43,222 bases of DNA, taken from assembly GCA_900299005.1 (NCBI GenBank), contig OMID01000036.1, forward strand, positions 1 through 43,222. Direction: 5' to 3'. Numbering within the stretch: the stretch's first letter is position 1; each line of letters opens with the position of its first letter. The notes beneath the pieces were generated by a model, which saw nothing but the letters and a program-made list of their open reading frames with translations, had not been told where the DNA came from and did no database searches. The DNA is from Oxalobacteraceae bacterium. Lineage in GTDB: Bacteria; Pseudomonadota; Gammaproteobacteria; Burkholderiales; Burkholderiaceae_D. Shown here one piece after another: positions 35,313-43,126 of the stretch. The position numbers and the translations under genes are program-made.

Positions 35313-36233
35313 ATGTCATTTATGGCAATCAAACACTATCTGCAGTTTGCCGACTTCACGCTCGACGAGTATGAGTATCTGATCGAGCGCGCGAGGATCA
35401 TCAAACGCAAATTCAAGAGCTACGAGCCTTACCACCCGCTGACAGATCGCACGCTGGTGATGGTGTTCGAAAAAAATTCGACCCGGACCCGCCTGTCGTT
35501 CGAGGCGGGCATGCACCAGCTCGGCGGCGCGGCAATCTATCTGAACACGCGCGACAGTCAGCTGGGTCGCGGCGAACCCATCGAAGATGCTGCGCAGGTG
35601 ATGTCCCGCATGTGCGACATCATCATGATCCGCACCTTCGGCCAAGAGATCATCGACCGCTTTGCTGCGTACTCGCGCGTGCCCGTCATCAATGGCCTGA
35701 CGAATGAGCACCATCCCTGCCAGGTGTTCGCGGATGTTTTCACCTACATCGAGCATCGCGGCACGATTGCCGGCAAGACTGTCGCCTGGATTGGTGACGC
35801 CAACAACATGCTGTACTCCTGGCTGCAGGCAGCGGAAGTGTTTGGTTTTCATGTGAATGTATCGACGCCAGCGGGCTATGACATCAACTCAGCGCTGGTC
35901 TCTCCCGGTAACCAGCGATACACAGTGTTCAAGAATCCTGCTGACGCCTGCGAGGGCGCAGACCTAGTCACGACCGATGTCTGGACCAGCATGGGCTACG
36001 AGGAAGAAAACGCGGTACGTCTGAAAGCCTTTGATGGCTGGATTGTCGATGGCGCAAAAATGCAGCGGGCGAATAAAGATGCCCTGTTCATGCACTGCTT
36101 GCCCGCGCATCGCGGCGAAGAGGTATCAGCTGACGTCATCGATGGCCCGCAATCGGTGGTCTGGGATGAGGCCGAGAATCGCCTGCACGTGCAAAAAGCG
36201 CTGCTGGAATATCTCGTGCTGGACAAGATTTGA
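35313..36233 (+). CDS. argF: Ornithine carbamoyltransferase
   Basis: A 306-residue enzyme that makes citrulline from ornithine and carbamoyl phosphate in arginine synthesis. Carbamoyl-phosphate motif STRTR is at 56-60; HPCQ and HCLPAHRGEE mark the ornithine domain. ATG 35313 and ATG 35322 (MAIKHYLQF) are both plausible; the second fits the family N-terminus and would leave the leader hairpin outside the first codons. It is followed by argG after 26 nt. Confidence 0.95.
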   Translation: MSFMAIKHYLQFADFTLDEYEYLIERARIIKRKFKSYEPYHPLTDRTLVMVFEKNSTRTRLSFEAGMHQLGGAAIYLNTRDSQLGRGEPIEDAAQVMSRMCDIIMIRTFGQEIIDRFAAYSRVPVINGLTNEHHPCQVFADVFTYIEHRGTIAGKTVAWIGDANNMLYSWLQAAEVFGFHVNVSTPAGYDINSALVSPGNQRYTVFKNPADACEGADLVTTDVWTSMGYEEENAVRLKAFDGWIVDGAKMQRANKDALFMHCLPAHRGEEVSADVIDGPQSVVWDEAENRLHVQKALLEYLVLDKI

Positions 36234-36259
36234 ATTAGTTACGCAAGGAAGAACTGACA

Positions 36260-37492
36260 ATGAGCGACATTAAAAAAGTGGTCCTCGCCTACTCAGGCGG
36301 TCTGGATACCTCGGTCATCCTTAAATGGCTGCAGGATCATTATCACTGCGAGATCGTCACGTTCACCGCAGATCTCGGTCAGGGCGAGGAGTTGGAGCCA
36401 GCACGCACCAAAGCAATCAAGTTTGGCATCAAACCAGAGAATATTTTCATCGACGACGTGCGCGAGGAGTTCGTTCGGGATTTCGTGTTCCCCATGTTCC
36501 GAGCCAATACCGTGTACGAGGGTGAATACCTGCTGGGTACCTCCATTGCACGCCCACTAATTGCCAAGCGTCTGATCGAGATCGCCAGACAGACCGGCGC
36601 GGATGCAATTTCGCACGGTGCCACCGGCAAGGGCAACGATCAGGTGCGCTTCGAGCTGGGTGCTTACGCGTTGATGCCAAACGTGAAGATCATCGCTCCA
36701 TGGCGCGAATGGGATCTGCTGTCGCGTGAAAAGCTGCTTAACTACGCAGAAGATGCCGGCATCGAGATCGACATGAAGCACAAGAATGGCGGCGCACCCT
36801 ACTCGATGGATGCCAACCTGCTGCATATCAGCTATGAAGGTCGCCATCTGGAAAACCCCGGCGCAGAGGCCGAAGAATCCATGTGGCGCTGGACAGTCAG
36901 CCCAGAAGCTGCGCCAGACGCAGCAGACTATCTGGATATCGAATTCAACAAAGGCGATATCGTCGCGCTCAATGGCAAGCAGATGAGCCCGGCGGCTATC
37001 CTGGCCGAACTGAACTGCATTGGCGGCAAGCATGGCATTGGCCGACTCGATCTTGTCGAAAACCGTTACGTGGGCATGAAATCACGCGGCTGCTACGAGA
37101 CCCCGGGCGGCACAATCATGCTGCGCGCGCACCGAGCGATGGAATCGATCACACTGGACCGTGAAGTCGCGCACCTGAAAGATGACCTGATGCCGCGATA
37201 TGCCTCGCTGATCTATAACGGCTATTGGTGGGCGCCGGAGCGCGTTGCGCTGCAAACGCTGATCGATCACACGCAGCAGTCCGTCAACGGCTGGGTACGT
37301 GTGAAGCTCTACAAGGGCAATGTGATCGTCGTGTCGCGTGACTCGAAAACGGATTCGCTGTTCGATCAGACGATCGCCACCTTCGACGAGGACGGTGGCG
37401 CCTATGATCAGGCTGATGCAGGCGGCTTCATCAAGCTCAATGCGCTGCGTATGCGGATCGCTGCGAATGCAAAGATCAAGCGCGGGAAATAA
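36260..37492 (+). CDS. argG: Argininosuccinate synthase
   Basis: A 410-residue enzyme that joins citrulline and aspartate with ATP. The PP-loop AYSGGLDTS is at residues 10-18, and [14 protein letters not shown] and GRHLENPG follow. AAGGAAG precedes the ATG. The operon order argF-argG places consecutive pathway steps together. Confidence 0.97.
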   Translation: MSDIKKVVLAYSGGLDTSVILKWLQDHYHCEIVTFTADLGQGEELEPARTKAIKFGIKPENIFIDDVREEFVRDFVFPMFRANTVYEGEYLLGTSIARPLIAKRLIEIARQTGADAISHGATGKGNDQVRFELGAYALMPNVKIIAPWREWDLLSREKLLNYAEDAGIEIDMKHKNGGAPYSMDANLLHISYEGRHLENPGAEAEESMWRWTVSPEAAPDAADYLDIEFNKGDIVALNGKQMSPAAILAELNCIGGKHGIGRLDLVENRYVGMKSRGCYETPGGTIMLRAHRAMESITLDREVAHLKDDLMPRYASLIYNGYWWAPERVALQTLIDHTQQSVNGWVRVKLYKGNVIVVSRDSKTDSLFDQTIATFDEDGGAYDQADAGGFIKLNALRMRIAANAKIKRGK

Positions 37493-37523
37493 CTCTCAGC
37501 AACCGACTTGACAGGACAAGAAC

Positions 37524-37838
37524 ATGAGCAAGCAATTTGATAACGTTTCAGTCATCAAGAAATCCAATGTCTTCTTTGATGGCAAGTGCGTCTCGCACAC
37601 TGTGATGCTCGCTGATGGCACAAAAAAATCCGTCGGCGTCATCCTGCCCTCAACGCTGGTATTCAATACTGGCGTTCCCGAGATCATGGAAATCACGGCT
37701 GGCACATGCCGCGCACGCATTCAAGGCGAGCATGACTGGACATCCTATGAAGCGGGCCAGAGCTTCAGCGTGCCGGGCAATTCCAGCTTCGAGATCGAAG
37801 CAAGCGCGCCAGTGGATTATGTTTGCCACTTTGGTTGA
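37524..37838 (+). CDS. ppnP: Pyrimidine/purine nucleoside phosphorylase (DUF1255)
   Basis: A 104-residue small cupin of the YaiE/PpnP family, with FFDGKCVSHTVMLADGTKKS and PGNSSFEIEA near the ends. PpnP splits several nucleosides with phosphate. It starts 31 nt after argG and may be cotranscribed with it. The next gene, murB, is convergent. Confidence 0.9.
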   Translation: MSKQFDNVSVIKKSNVFFDGKCVSHTVMLADGTKKSVGVILPSTLVFNTGVPEIMEITAGTCRARIQGEHDWTSYEAGQSFSVPGNSSFEIEASAPVDYVCHFG

Positions 37839-37890
37839 TGGCACGGGATTGGTAACGCCGCCCGCAACCTCACGCGACTGGTTCTTGATC

Positions 37891-38919
37891 TCAGAGAATG
37901 ACGGGCTCTGGTTCTAGTGACACACCAAATCGTTCTCGGACGTTGCATTGAATAAGCGTTGCCAACTCCAATAGCTGCGCGCCAGACGCCCCACCAAGGT
38001 TCACCAGCACCAGTGCCTGCCGGTCATGTACCGCCGCTCGGCCCAGTGACTTGCCCTTCCAGCCGCACTGATCGATAAGCCAACCAGCAGCCAGCTTGAC
38101 CGTGCCATCAGCCTGGGGATAGCTGATCAGTTGCGGATACGCCGCCAGCAGTCTTGCATGTTCATCTCGACTGACGACCGGATTTTTGAAAAAACTCCCT
38201 GCATTACCGATCTTTTCCGGATCAGGTAACTTGCGACGCCTTATCGTAATAACCGCCTCACTGATGTCTGTCGGCAGGGGCTGTGAGACACCCCATGCCT
38301 CAAGCTCTGCAGCTAACTCGGCATAGCGAATATTTGGCCGCCAGCGCTTGGGTAGCGCGCACGTGACTTCAAGGATCACTGTTCGCTCGCGCAGTGCCTG
38401 CTTGAAGATACTCTCGCGGTAGGCGAACTGGCAATCTGCTTTGGCCAGCGAGATGACGTCGCCGGTAGCGAAATCGAAGGCTTTCAAGGAATGAAATACG
38501 TCAGACAGTTCGACGCCATAGGCTCCGATATTCTGTATGGGTGCTGCGCCCACGCTGCCAGGAATCAGCGAGAGGTTTTCCAGCCCGGGATAGCCATGGA
38601 CCAAGGTCCACTGCACGAGAGCATGCCAGTTCTCACCCGCCTGCGCGGTGACATACACGTAGTGCTCGTCTTCGCCGGTGACTGCGATACCGGTGTTGGA
38701 CATGTGCAGCACCAGCCCATCGACATCGCGGGTCAGCAACAGATTGCTGCCACCGCCCAGTACCAGATGCTTTTGCTTTGACAAAAACGGATCCGCTCGC
38801 ACGGCACGCAAATCGTCAAGAGCGGCAACGCGCAGGTATAGCGCTGCCTTTACATCAGTGCCGAAGGTGTTCAAGCCGCGTAGCGACTGCTGATGCCGGA
38901 TATCAAGTTGAGAACTCAT
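37891..38919 (-). CDS. murB: UDP-N-acetylenolpyruvoylglucosamine reductase
   Basis: A 342-residue FAD enzyme of peptidoglycan precursor synthesis that reduces UDP-GlcNAc-enolpyruvate to UDP-MurNAc. Typical regions are LVLGGGSNLLLT, PGSVGAAPIQNIGAYG, GNAGSFFKNP (catalytic Ser) and the C-terminal EPEPVIL (Glu). It is a type I MurB like that of E. coli. GTG 38922 and ATG 38919 are adjacent; ATG is preferred. A perfect TATAAT lies only about 10 nt upstream, so the mRNA may be nearly leaderless. Confidence 0.95.
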   Translation of the reverse strand: MSSQLDIRHQQSLRGLNTFGTDVKAALYLRVAALDDLRAVRADPFLSKQKHLVLGGGSNLLLTRDVDGLVLHMSNTGIAVTGEDEHYVYVTAQAGENWHALVQWTLVHGYPGLENLSLIPGSVGAAPIQNIGAYGVELSDVFHSLKAFDFATGDVISLAKADCQFAYRESIFKQALRERTVILEVTCALPKRWRPNIRYAELAAELEAWGVSQPLPTDISEAVITIRRRKLPDPEKIGNAGSFFKNPVVSRDEHARLLAAYPQLISYPQADGTVKLAAGWLIDQCGWKGKSLGRAAVHDRQALVLVNLGGASGAQLLELATLIQCNVRERFGVSLEPEPVIL

Positions 38920-38928
38920 CACGCGCCG

Positions 38929-38934
38929 ATTATA
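38929..38934 (-). promoter_or_regulatory. TATAAT -10 element of murB
   Basis: On the minus strand TATAAT lies within CGCCGGTATAATCGGCG, flanked by complementary 5-bp arms. The predicted transcription start would fall within a few bases of the GTG/ATG start codons. No clear -35 is seen. Confidence 0.5.
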
Positions 38935-38996
38935 CCGGCGACTCGAACACGACCTGAGCGATTAACCGAGCAGTGAGAGAAACCTGCAAGGTCCTC

Positions 38997-39002
38997 TATA
39001 AT
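38997..39002 (+). promoter_or_regulatory. TATAAT -10 element of yajQ
   Basis: A perfect TATAAT 34 nt upstream of the yajQ ATG; the -35 region is poor. It is divergent from the murB promoter, about 63 bp away. Confidence 0.5.
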
Positions 39003-39035
39003 TCTCGGCATCAGATTATTCACAGGAGAATATCC

Positions 39036-39521
39036 ATGCCATCATTCGACGTCGTGTCCGAGGCTAATCAGGTCGAGGTGAAAAATGCAGTCGACCAGGC
39101 CAACAAGGAAATCGGCACCCGCTTTGATTTCAAGGGTAGTGATGCGCGCATCGAGCAGAAAGAGCGTGAACTGACAGCCTATGCCGACAGCGATTTTCAG
39201 CTTGGACAGGTGCGCGATGTGCTGACCTCGAAAATGACGAAACGAAGCGTCGATGTGCGCTTTCTCGACATTGGCAAGATAGAGAAGATTGGCGGCGACA
39301 AGGTCAAGCAGGTCATCAAGGTCAAGAACGGCATCGAGAGTGAAGCCGCAAAAAAAATTCAGCGCATCATCAAGGACAGCAAGCTCAAGGTGCAGGCGAG
39401 CATTCAGGGAGATACGCTGCGCGTGCAGGGGTCAAAGCGAGACGATTTGCAGGCAACCATCGCCTTGCTGAAGAAAGAAGTAACTGATCTGCCGCTGGAG
39501 TTCAACAACTTCCGGGACTAA
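39036..39521 (+). CDS. yajQ: YajQ family nucleotide-binding protein
   Basis: A 161-residue protein with the canonical start [20 protein letters not shown] and conserved [12 protein letters not shown] 39036 has AGGAGA 6 nt upstream. In Xanthomonas a homologue binds c-di-GMP and works with a LysR regulator; that is not shown here. It is a single gene. Confidence 0.94.
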   Translation: MPSFDVVSEANQVEVKNAVDQANKEIGTRFDFKGSDARIEQKERELTAYADSDFQLGQVRDVLTSKMTKRSVDVRFLDIGKIEKIGGDKVKQVIKVKNGIESEAAKKIQRIIKDSKLKVQASIQGDTLRVQGSKRDDLQATIALLKKEVTDLPLEFNNFRD

Positions 39522-39538
39522 ATGACTGATTTAAAAAC

Positions 39539-39650
39539 GGCCCGCACCCTCGTAAAATATGCCCCGCAAAGCAGGGCAGGCACCGGGGCTGCGGGCCATC
39601 GCCGATGTGCCAGACGGTACAGGCGTGCAGCACATCCCTGACAGCACCAG
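39539..39650. repeat. Compound palindromic repeat family, diverged copy C
   Basis: GGCCCGCA (39539-39546) and TGCGGGCC (39590-39597) form an outer stem with an inner TGCCC/GGGCA hairpin. Downstream, GATGTGC (39604-39610) and GCACATC (about 39630-39636) pair around AGACGGTACAGGCGT, which resembles the core of copies A and B (AGACAGTACAGASGT). Membership is likely but weaker than for A and B. It fills the gap between the convergent yajQ and aroG. Confidence 0.5.
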
Positions 39651-39653
39651 CGG

Positions 39654-39679
39654 CTTCTTGTCATAGCTTCTTGTCATAG
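39654..39679. repeat. Perfect tandem duplication of 13 bp
   Basis: CTTCTTGTCATAG occurs twice head to tail at 39654-39666 and 39667-39679, in the yajQ-aroG gap. Confidence 0.9.
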
Positions 39680-39745
39680 CGTCTGGTCAGGCCCCACTCA
39701 AATCAGACCCGTCATGGATGATCGTTGACTCTGAACCTGAACGCT

Positions 39746-40807
39746 CTAGTCCGTCTTCGCCAGACGACGCCTGCGCACCGCGTCAGCCAGACCATCAAGC
39801 ACATGGAGGCTGCTGTCCCAGTCGATACAGCCATCGGTAATGGACTGACCGTAAGTCAGCTCTTTGCCGGGCACCAGATCTTGGCGACCTGCCACCAGAT
39901 GTGATTCCACCATGACGCCAATGATGCGGTCATCGCCGCCGGCCACCTGGATGGCAATGTCGGCACACACCGGAACTTGATTCTCTGGCTTCTTGGAACT
40001 GTTGGCATGAGACGCGTCTATCATCAGCTTTTGCGATAAGCCATTCGCCGCCAATGCCTTGCTTGCCTCTTCAACGCTGGCGGCATCATAGTTGGGTGCC
40101 TTGCCGCCGCGCAGAATGATGTGGCAATCCTCATTGCCGGCCGTGGACACGATCGCTGAGTGACCACCCTTGGTAACAGAGAGAAAATGATGCGGCTGCG
40201 AGGCTGCCTTGATCGCATCGGCCGCAATCTTGATATTGCCATCGGTACCGTTCTTGAAACCGACGGGACAAGAGAGGCCCGATGCCAGTTCGCGATGCAC
40301 TTGCGATTCCGTTGTGCGGGCACCAATGGCACCCCAGCTGATCAGGTCTGCGATGTACTGGGGGCTGATCACGTCAAGGAATTCGGTACCCGCGGGCAGG
40401 CCGAGCTCATTGATATTCATGAGCAGTTCGCGGGCAATGCGCAAACCCTCATTGATCCGAAAGCTGCCATCGAGGAATGGATCATTGATCAGGCCTTTCC
40501 AACCAACGGTGGTGCGCGGCTTTTCAAAGTAGACGCGCATGACGATCTCCAGATCATCTTTCAAACGCTCGCGCTGCTCGGCCAGACGGCGCGCATACTC
40601 CATGCCGGCCTTGGTGTCATGAATGGAGCATGGACCAATGACCACCATCAGGCGATCATCCTGCCCATGAAGGATTCGATGCAGCGCGGTTCGCGCATTA
40701 GCGGTGACGGTCGCGATGTTTTCTGTACAGGGGAATTCCCGGATCACATGCGAGGGCGGTGTCAGTTCCTTCAATTCTCTAATCCTCAGGTCATCGGTGC
40801 GCGGCAT
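39746..40807 (-). CDS. aroG: 3-deoxy-7-phosphoheptulonate (DAHP) synthase, class I
   Basis: A 353-residue AroFGH-type enzyme that condenses PEP and erythrose 4-phosphate, the first step of the shikimate pathway. Motifs include GPCSIHD, RVYFEKPRTTVGWKGL and DASHANSSK. ATG 40807 (MPRTDDLRIREL) has GGAGAG just upstream. The upstream leader encodes a Phe/Tyr-rich peptide and a terminator, so expression should fall when Phe/Tyr are plentiful. Feedback specificity (Phe, Tyr or Trp) cannot be read with certainty, but the leader suggests the Phe/Tyr type. Confidence 0.95.
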   Translation of the reverse strand: MPRTDDLRIRELKELTPPSHVIREFPCTENIATVTANARTALHRILHGQDDRLMVVIGPCSIHDTKAGMEYARRLAEQRERLKDDLEIVMRVYFEKPRTTVGWKGLINDPFLDGSFRINEGLRIARELLMNINELGLPAGTEFLDVISPQYIADLISWGAIGARTTESQVHRELASGLSCPVGFKNGTDGNIKIAADAIKAASQPHHFLSVTKGGHSAIVSTAGNEDCHIILRGGKAPNYDAASVEEASKALAANGLSQKLMIDASHANSSKKPENQVPVCADIAIQVAGGDDRIIGVMVESHLVAGRQDLVPGKELTYGQSITDGCIDWDSSLHVLDGLADAVRRRRLAKTD

Positions 40808-40835
40808 GGTCTCTCCAGGAATGATGAATGATTCG

Positions 40836-40870
40836 CACAAAAATAAAAAACCGCCATTCCTGGCGGTTTT
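40836..40870 (-). terminator. Attenuator terminator in the aroG leader
   Basis: On the minus strand AAAACCGCCA (40870-40861), loop GGAA and TGGCGGTTTT (40856-40847) form a perfect 10-bp stem, followed by a U-rich tail TTTTTTATTTTT. It is an intrinsic terminator 33 nt after the leader peptide stop and 29 nt before the aroG ATG. An upstream GGCGGT (40922-40917) inside the leader peptide codons can pair with its ACCGCC arm as an antiterminator. Confidence 0.85.
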
Positions 40871-40903
40871 CAAGATTCGGTTCGCTGTCTTCTTTACATG
40901 AAC

Positions 40904-40975
40904 TTACCGCTTCTCCACCGCCGACGGGCCGGAATAGCTAAAGTAAAAGTCAAAAAAGAAGTGCAGATTCGACAT
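40904..40975 (-). CDS. Phe/Tyr-rich leader peptide of the aroG attenuator
   Basis: A 23-codon open frame ATG..TAA on the aroG strand. It begins MSNLHFFFDFYFSYSG: residues 6-14 (FFFDFYFSY) hold five Phe and two Tyr. It lies upstream of a terminator hairpin and shortly after the 3' end of tldD. Ribosome stalling at these codons when charged tRNA-Phe or tRNA-Tyr is scarce would let the downstream antiterminator form. No strong SD is seen before the ATG. The composition and the hairpin together make chance unlikely. Confidence 0.82.
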   Translation of the reverse strand: MSNLHFFFDFYFSYSGPSAVEKR

Positions 40976-41059
40976 ACTGTTTTGCGTCGTTCGGATAAAT
41001 CGAAGTCGAGATGGTGCTACAAAACACGTGGGTTGGCAACTTATTTCAAATTAGGCAAT
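40976..41059 (-). promoter_or_regulatory. Probable aroG promoter region
   Basis: The 84 bp between the tldD stop and the leader peptide must hold the aroG promoter if attenuation is to act. A weak pair TTGTAG - 17 bp - TTTATC is visible on the minus strand, which would start transcription about 11 nt before the leader ATG. This is a low-confidence call. Confidence 0.3.
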
Positions 41060-42520
41060 TCAACCGGTGCCACCCACAGTCAGATCTTCAATCCGCAGCG
41101 TCGGCTGCCCGACTCCTACCGGCACGCTCTGGCCATCTTTGCCGCAGGTGCCAATACCGGAGTCAAGGCGCAGATCATTCCCGATCATAGAGACACGGTT
41201 CAATACGTCCGGCCCGTTGCCGATCAGGGTAGCGCCTTTGACCGGATAGGCGAGCTTGCCATCTTCGATCATCCAGGCTTCGCTGGCAGAAAAGACGAAT
41301 TTGCCATTGGTGATGTCCACCTGCCCACCACCGAAGTTCGCTGCGTAGAGGCCGTGCTTGACAGAGGCAAGTATCTCCGCCGGATCGCGGTCACCGGCCA
41401 GCATGTAGGTGTTGGTCATGCGCGGCATGGGCAGGTGCGCATAGGATTCGCGTCGGCCATTGCCCGTTGGGGACATCTTCATCAGACGCGCATTGAGTGT
41501 GTCCTGAATGTAGCCGCGCAGGATGCCATCTTCGATGAGGGTGGTGCACTGCGTGGCATTACCTTCATCATCCACATTGAGTGAGCCGCGACGGTCGGCG
41601 ATGGTGCCATCGTCAACCACGGTGACCCCTTTGGCTGCAACGCGCTGGCCAATACGCCCGGAAAAAGCGCTGGAGCCCTTGCGATTGAAATCTCCCTCGA
41701 GGCCATGACCAATGGCTTCATGCAGCAGCACACCAGGCCAGCCCGGCCCCAACACGACCGTCATCGGGCCAGCTGGTGCGGGACGAGACTCAAGGTTGAC
41801 CAATGCGGAATTCACCGCCTCGCTGGCGTATTTTTCAATAAGCGCTTCGGAGAAATATCCGAAGTCGTAGCGACCACCCCCGCCCGAGGTACCCACTTCG
41901 CGACGGCCGTCTTGTTCTGCAATCACGGTCAGCGACAACCTCACCAACGGACGAATATCGGCAGCGATGACACCATCGCTGCGAACGACCAAAACAACAT
42001 CCTGCTCACCGGCGAGGCCCGCCATGACTTGTACGATGCGAGGGTCTTTGGCGCGCGCCGTGCGCTCGAGCTTTTCCAGTAGATTTACCTTGGCCGTGGC
42101 ATCCATTGACGCCACGGGATCTTTCGGGAGGTAGAGAGCGCGGGCGCCCGCTGGCTCAATCTTGCCGGCGACCTTGATCTTGCCAGCACCCTGACGGGCG
42201 ATGGTACGCGTCGCGGCAGCCGCATCGAGTAGGGCACGCTCGGAAATCTCATCAGAATACGAAAATGCTGTCCGCTCCCCCGATACCGCACGCACACCGA
42301 CGCCCTGATCAATGGAGAAGCTGCCCGTCTTGACGATGCCCTCCTCCAGGCTCCAGCTCTCGCTGCGCGTGAACTGGAAGTACAAATCGGCGTAATCAAC
42401 GCGATGCGTGAAGATCGACCCCAGCACCTTCAGCAATTTGCTTTCGTCAAGACCATAAGGCGACAGTAGGATATTCCGGGCAGCTTGATGGGTGATCAGA
42501 TTAGGCTCAATGGGCGTCAT
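41060..42520 (-). CDS. tldD: Metalloprotease TldD (TldD/PmbA family)
   Basis: A 486-residue protein. The zinc site HExxxH is in LLHEAIGHGLEGD near residue 267. TldD forms a heterodimer with TldE/PmbA that cleaves unfolded peptides and matures some antibiotics; pmbA is not in the window. Other family regions are NVDDEGNATQCTTLIEDG and SYAHLPMPRMTNTYM. The start at 42520 (MTPIEPNLIT) has no strong SD. It follows the nitrilase gene after a long repeat-filled gap. Confidence 0.95.
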   Translation of the reverse strand: MTPIEPNLITHQAARNILLSPYGLDESKLLKVLGSIFTHRVDYADLYFQFTRSESWSLEEGIVKTGSFSIDQGVGVRAVSGERTAFSYSDEISERALLDAAAATRTIARQGAGKIKVAGKIEPAGARALYLPKDPVASMDATAKVNLLEKLERTARAKDPRIVQVMAGLAGEQDVVLVVRSDGVIAADIRPLVRLSLTVIAEQDGRREVGTSGGGGRYDFGYFSEALIEKYASEAVNSALVNLESRPAPAGPMTVVLGPGWPGVLLHEAIGHGLEGDFNRKGSSAFSGRIGQRVAAKGVTVVDDGTIADRRGSLNVDDEGNATQCTTLIEDGILRGYIQDTLNARLMKMSPTGNGRRESYAHLPMPRMTNTYMLAGDRDPAEILASVKHGLYAANFGGGQVDITNGKFVFSASEAWMIEDGKLAYPVKGATLIGNGPDVLNRVSMIGNDLRLDSGIGTCGKDGQSVPVGVGQPTLRIEDLTVGGTG

Positions 42521-42632
42521 GGGCAGGGAAATAGGTTACCGAGAGCTTGATCATACTGGATCGTCTGATCTCCCGCTGATCTGGGAAGACAAAACCCCGA
42601 ATGCGACAGGGGTTGACGAAACTAGCCAACGC

Positions 42633-42724
42633 GCCGGGATTTATGGCTGCAGACTTCCGACCCTCCACGTGGGTGGAATCACTGCTAGGTCCATCATGGA
42701 CCCCGGCCTTCGCCGGGGTGACGG
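42633..42724. repeat. REP-like tandem unit 1 (left hairpin truncated)
   Basis: It begins within the left hairpin arm (GCCGGGAT) and keeps the right hairpin ACCCCGGCCTTCGCCGGGGT, ending in GACGG. Its middle is diverged from units 2 and 3. Confidence 0.8.
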
Positions 42725-42800
42725 TTTTGCGGTTTCGTTTTGGTTTGGCAGCGAGTCAGCCTTTCATCACCGCGTGCTGAACGATGAACAGGGATCCCCT

Positions 42801-42919
42801 ACCCCCTACCCCGTCATCCCGGCGAAAGCCGGGATCCATCGTTGCGCACCTCGGACTTTCCAAGTGGGTGCGGCCACTGCCAGGTCCGTCATGGACCCCG
42901 GCCTTCGCCGGGGTGACGG
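42801..42919. repeat. REP-like tandem unit 2
   Basis: It starts ACCCCCTACCCC, then the left hairpin GTCATCCCGGCGAAAGCCGG, a ~55-bp middle, and the right hairpin CCCCGGCCTTCGCCGGGG. The two hairpins are mutually complementary, giving a paired, inverted (BIME-like) unit. Confidence 0.88.
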
Positions 42920-42998
42920 CTTTTTTAAGAGTGCCCCGTCATGACAGCGAGTAAGGCTTGAGTAACTGCGCACTGCAGGATAAAAAGGGAGACTACCT

Positions 42999-43116
42999 AC
43001 CCCCTACCCCGTCATCCCGGCGGAAGCCGGGATCCATCGTTGCGCACCTCGGACTCTCCACGTAGGCGCAGCCACTGCCAGGTCCGTCATGGACCCCGGC
43101 TTTCGCCGGGTTACGG
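42999..43116. repeat. REP-like tandem unit 3
   Basis: Nearly identical to unit 2 with scattered substitutions (GCGGAAGCC, and GGGTTACGG at the end). The spacer before it (from about 42946, CAGCGAGT) is homologous to the spacer before unit 2 (from about 42750), so the tandem unit includes the spacer. Confidence 0.88.
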
Positions 43117-43126
43117 TTTCAAGGTG

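Larger units (their letters stand above)
42521..43126. other. Repeat-filled intergenic region upstream of tldD
   Basis: These 606 bp between the nitrilase-family gene and tldD hold a tandem array of three REP-like units with a ~197-bp period. An open frame runs through it on plus (42492-42944), but its translated motifs (VIPAKAGIH, MDPGLRRGDG) are the usual spurious product of such hairpin repeats. The tldD promoter is not obvious. Confidence 0.7.

Noticed and set aside
42492-42944. Open frame of about 150 codons on plus, reading VIPAKAGIH and MDPGLRRGDG
   Set aside because: It is translation of the REP-like hairpin repeats; these motifs are a well-known artefact of such repeats and there is no SD.
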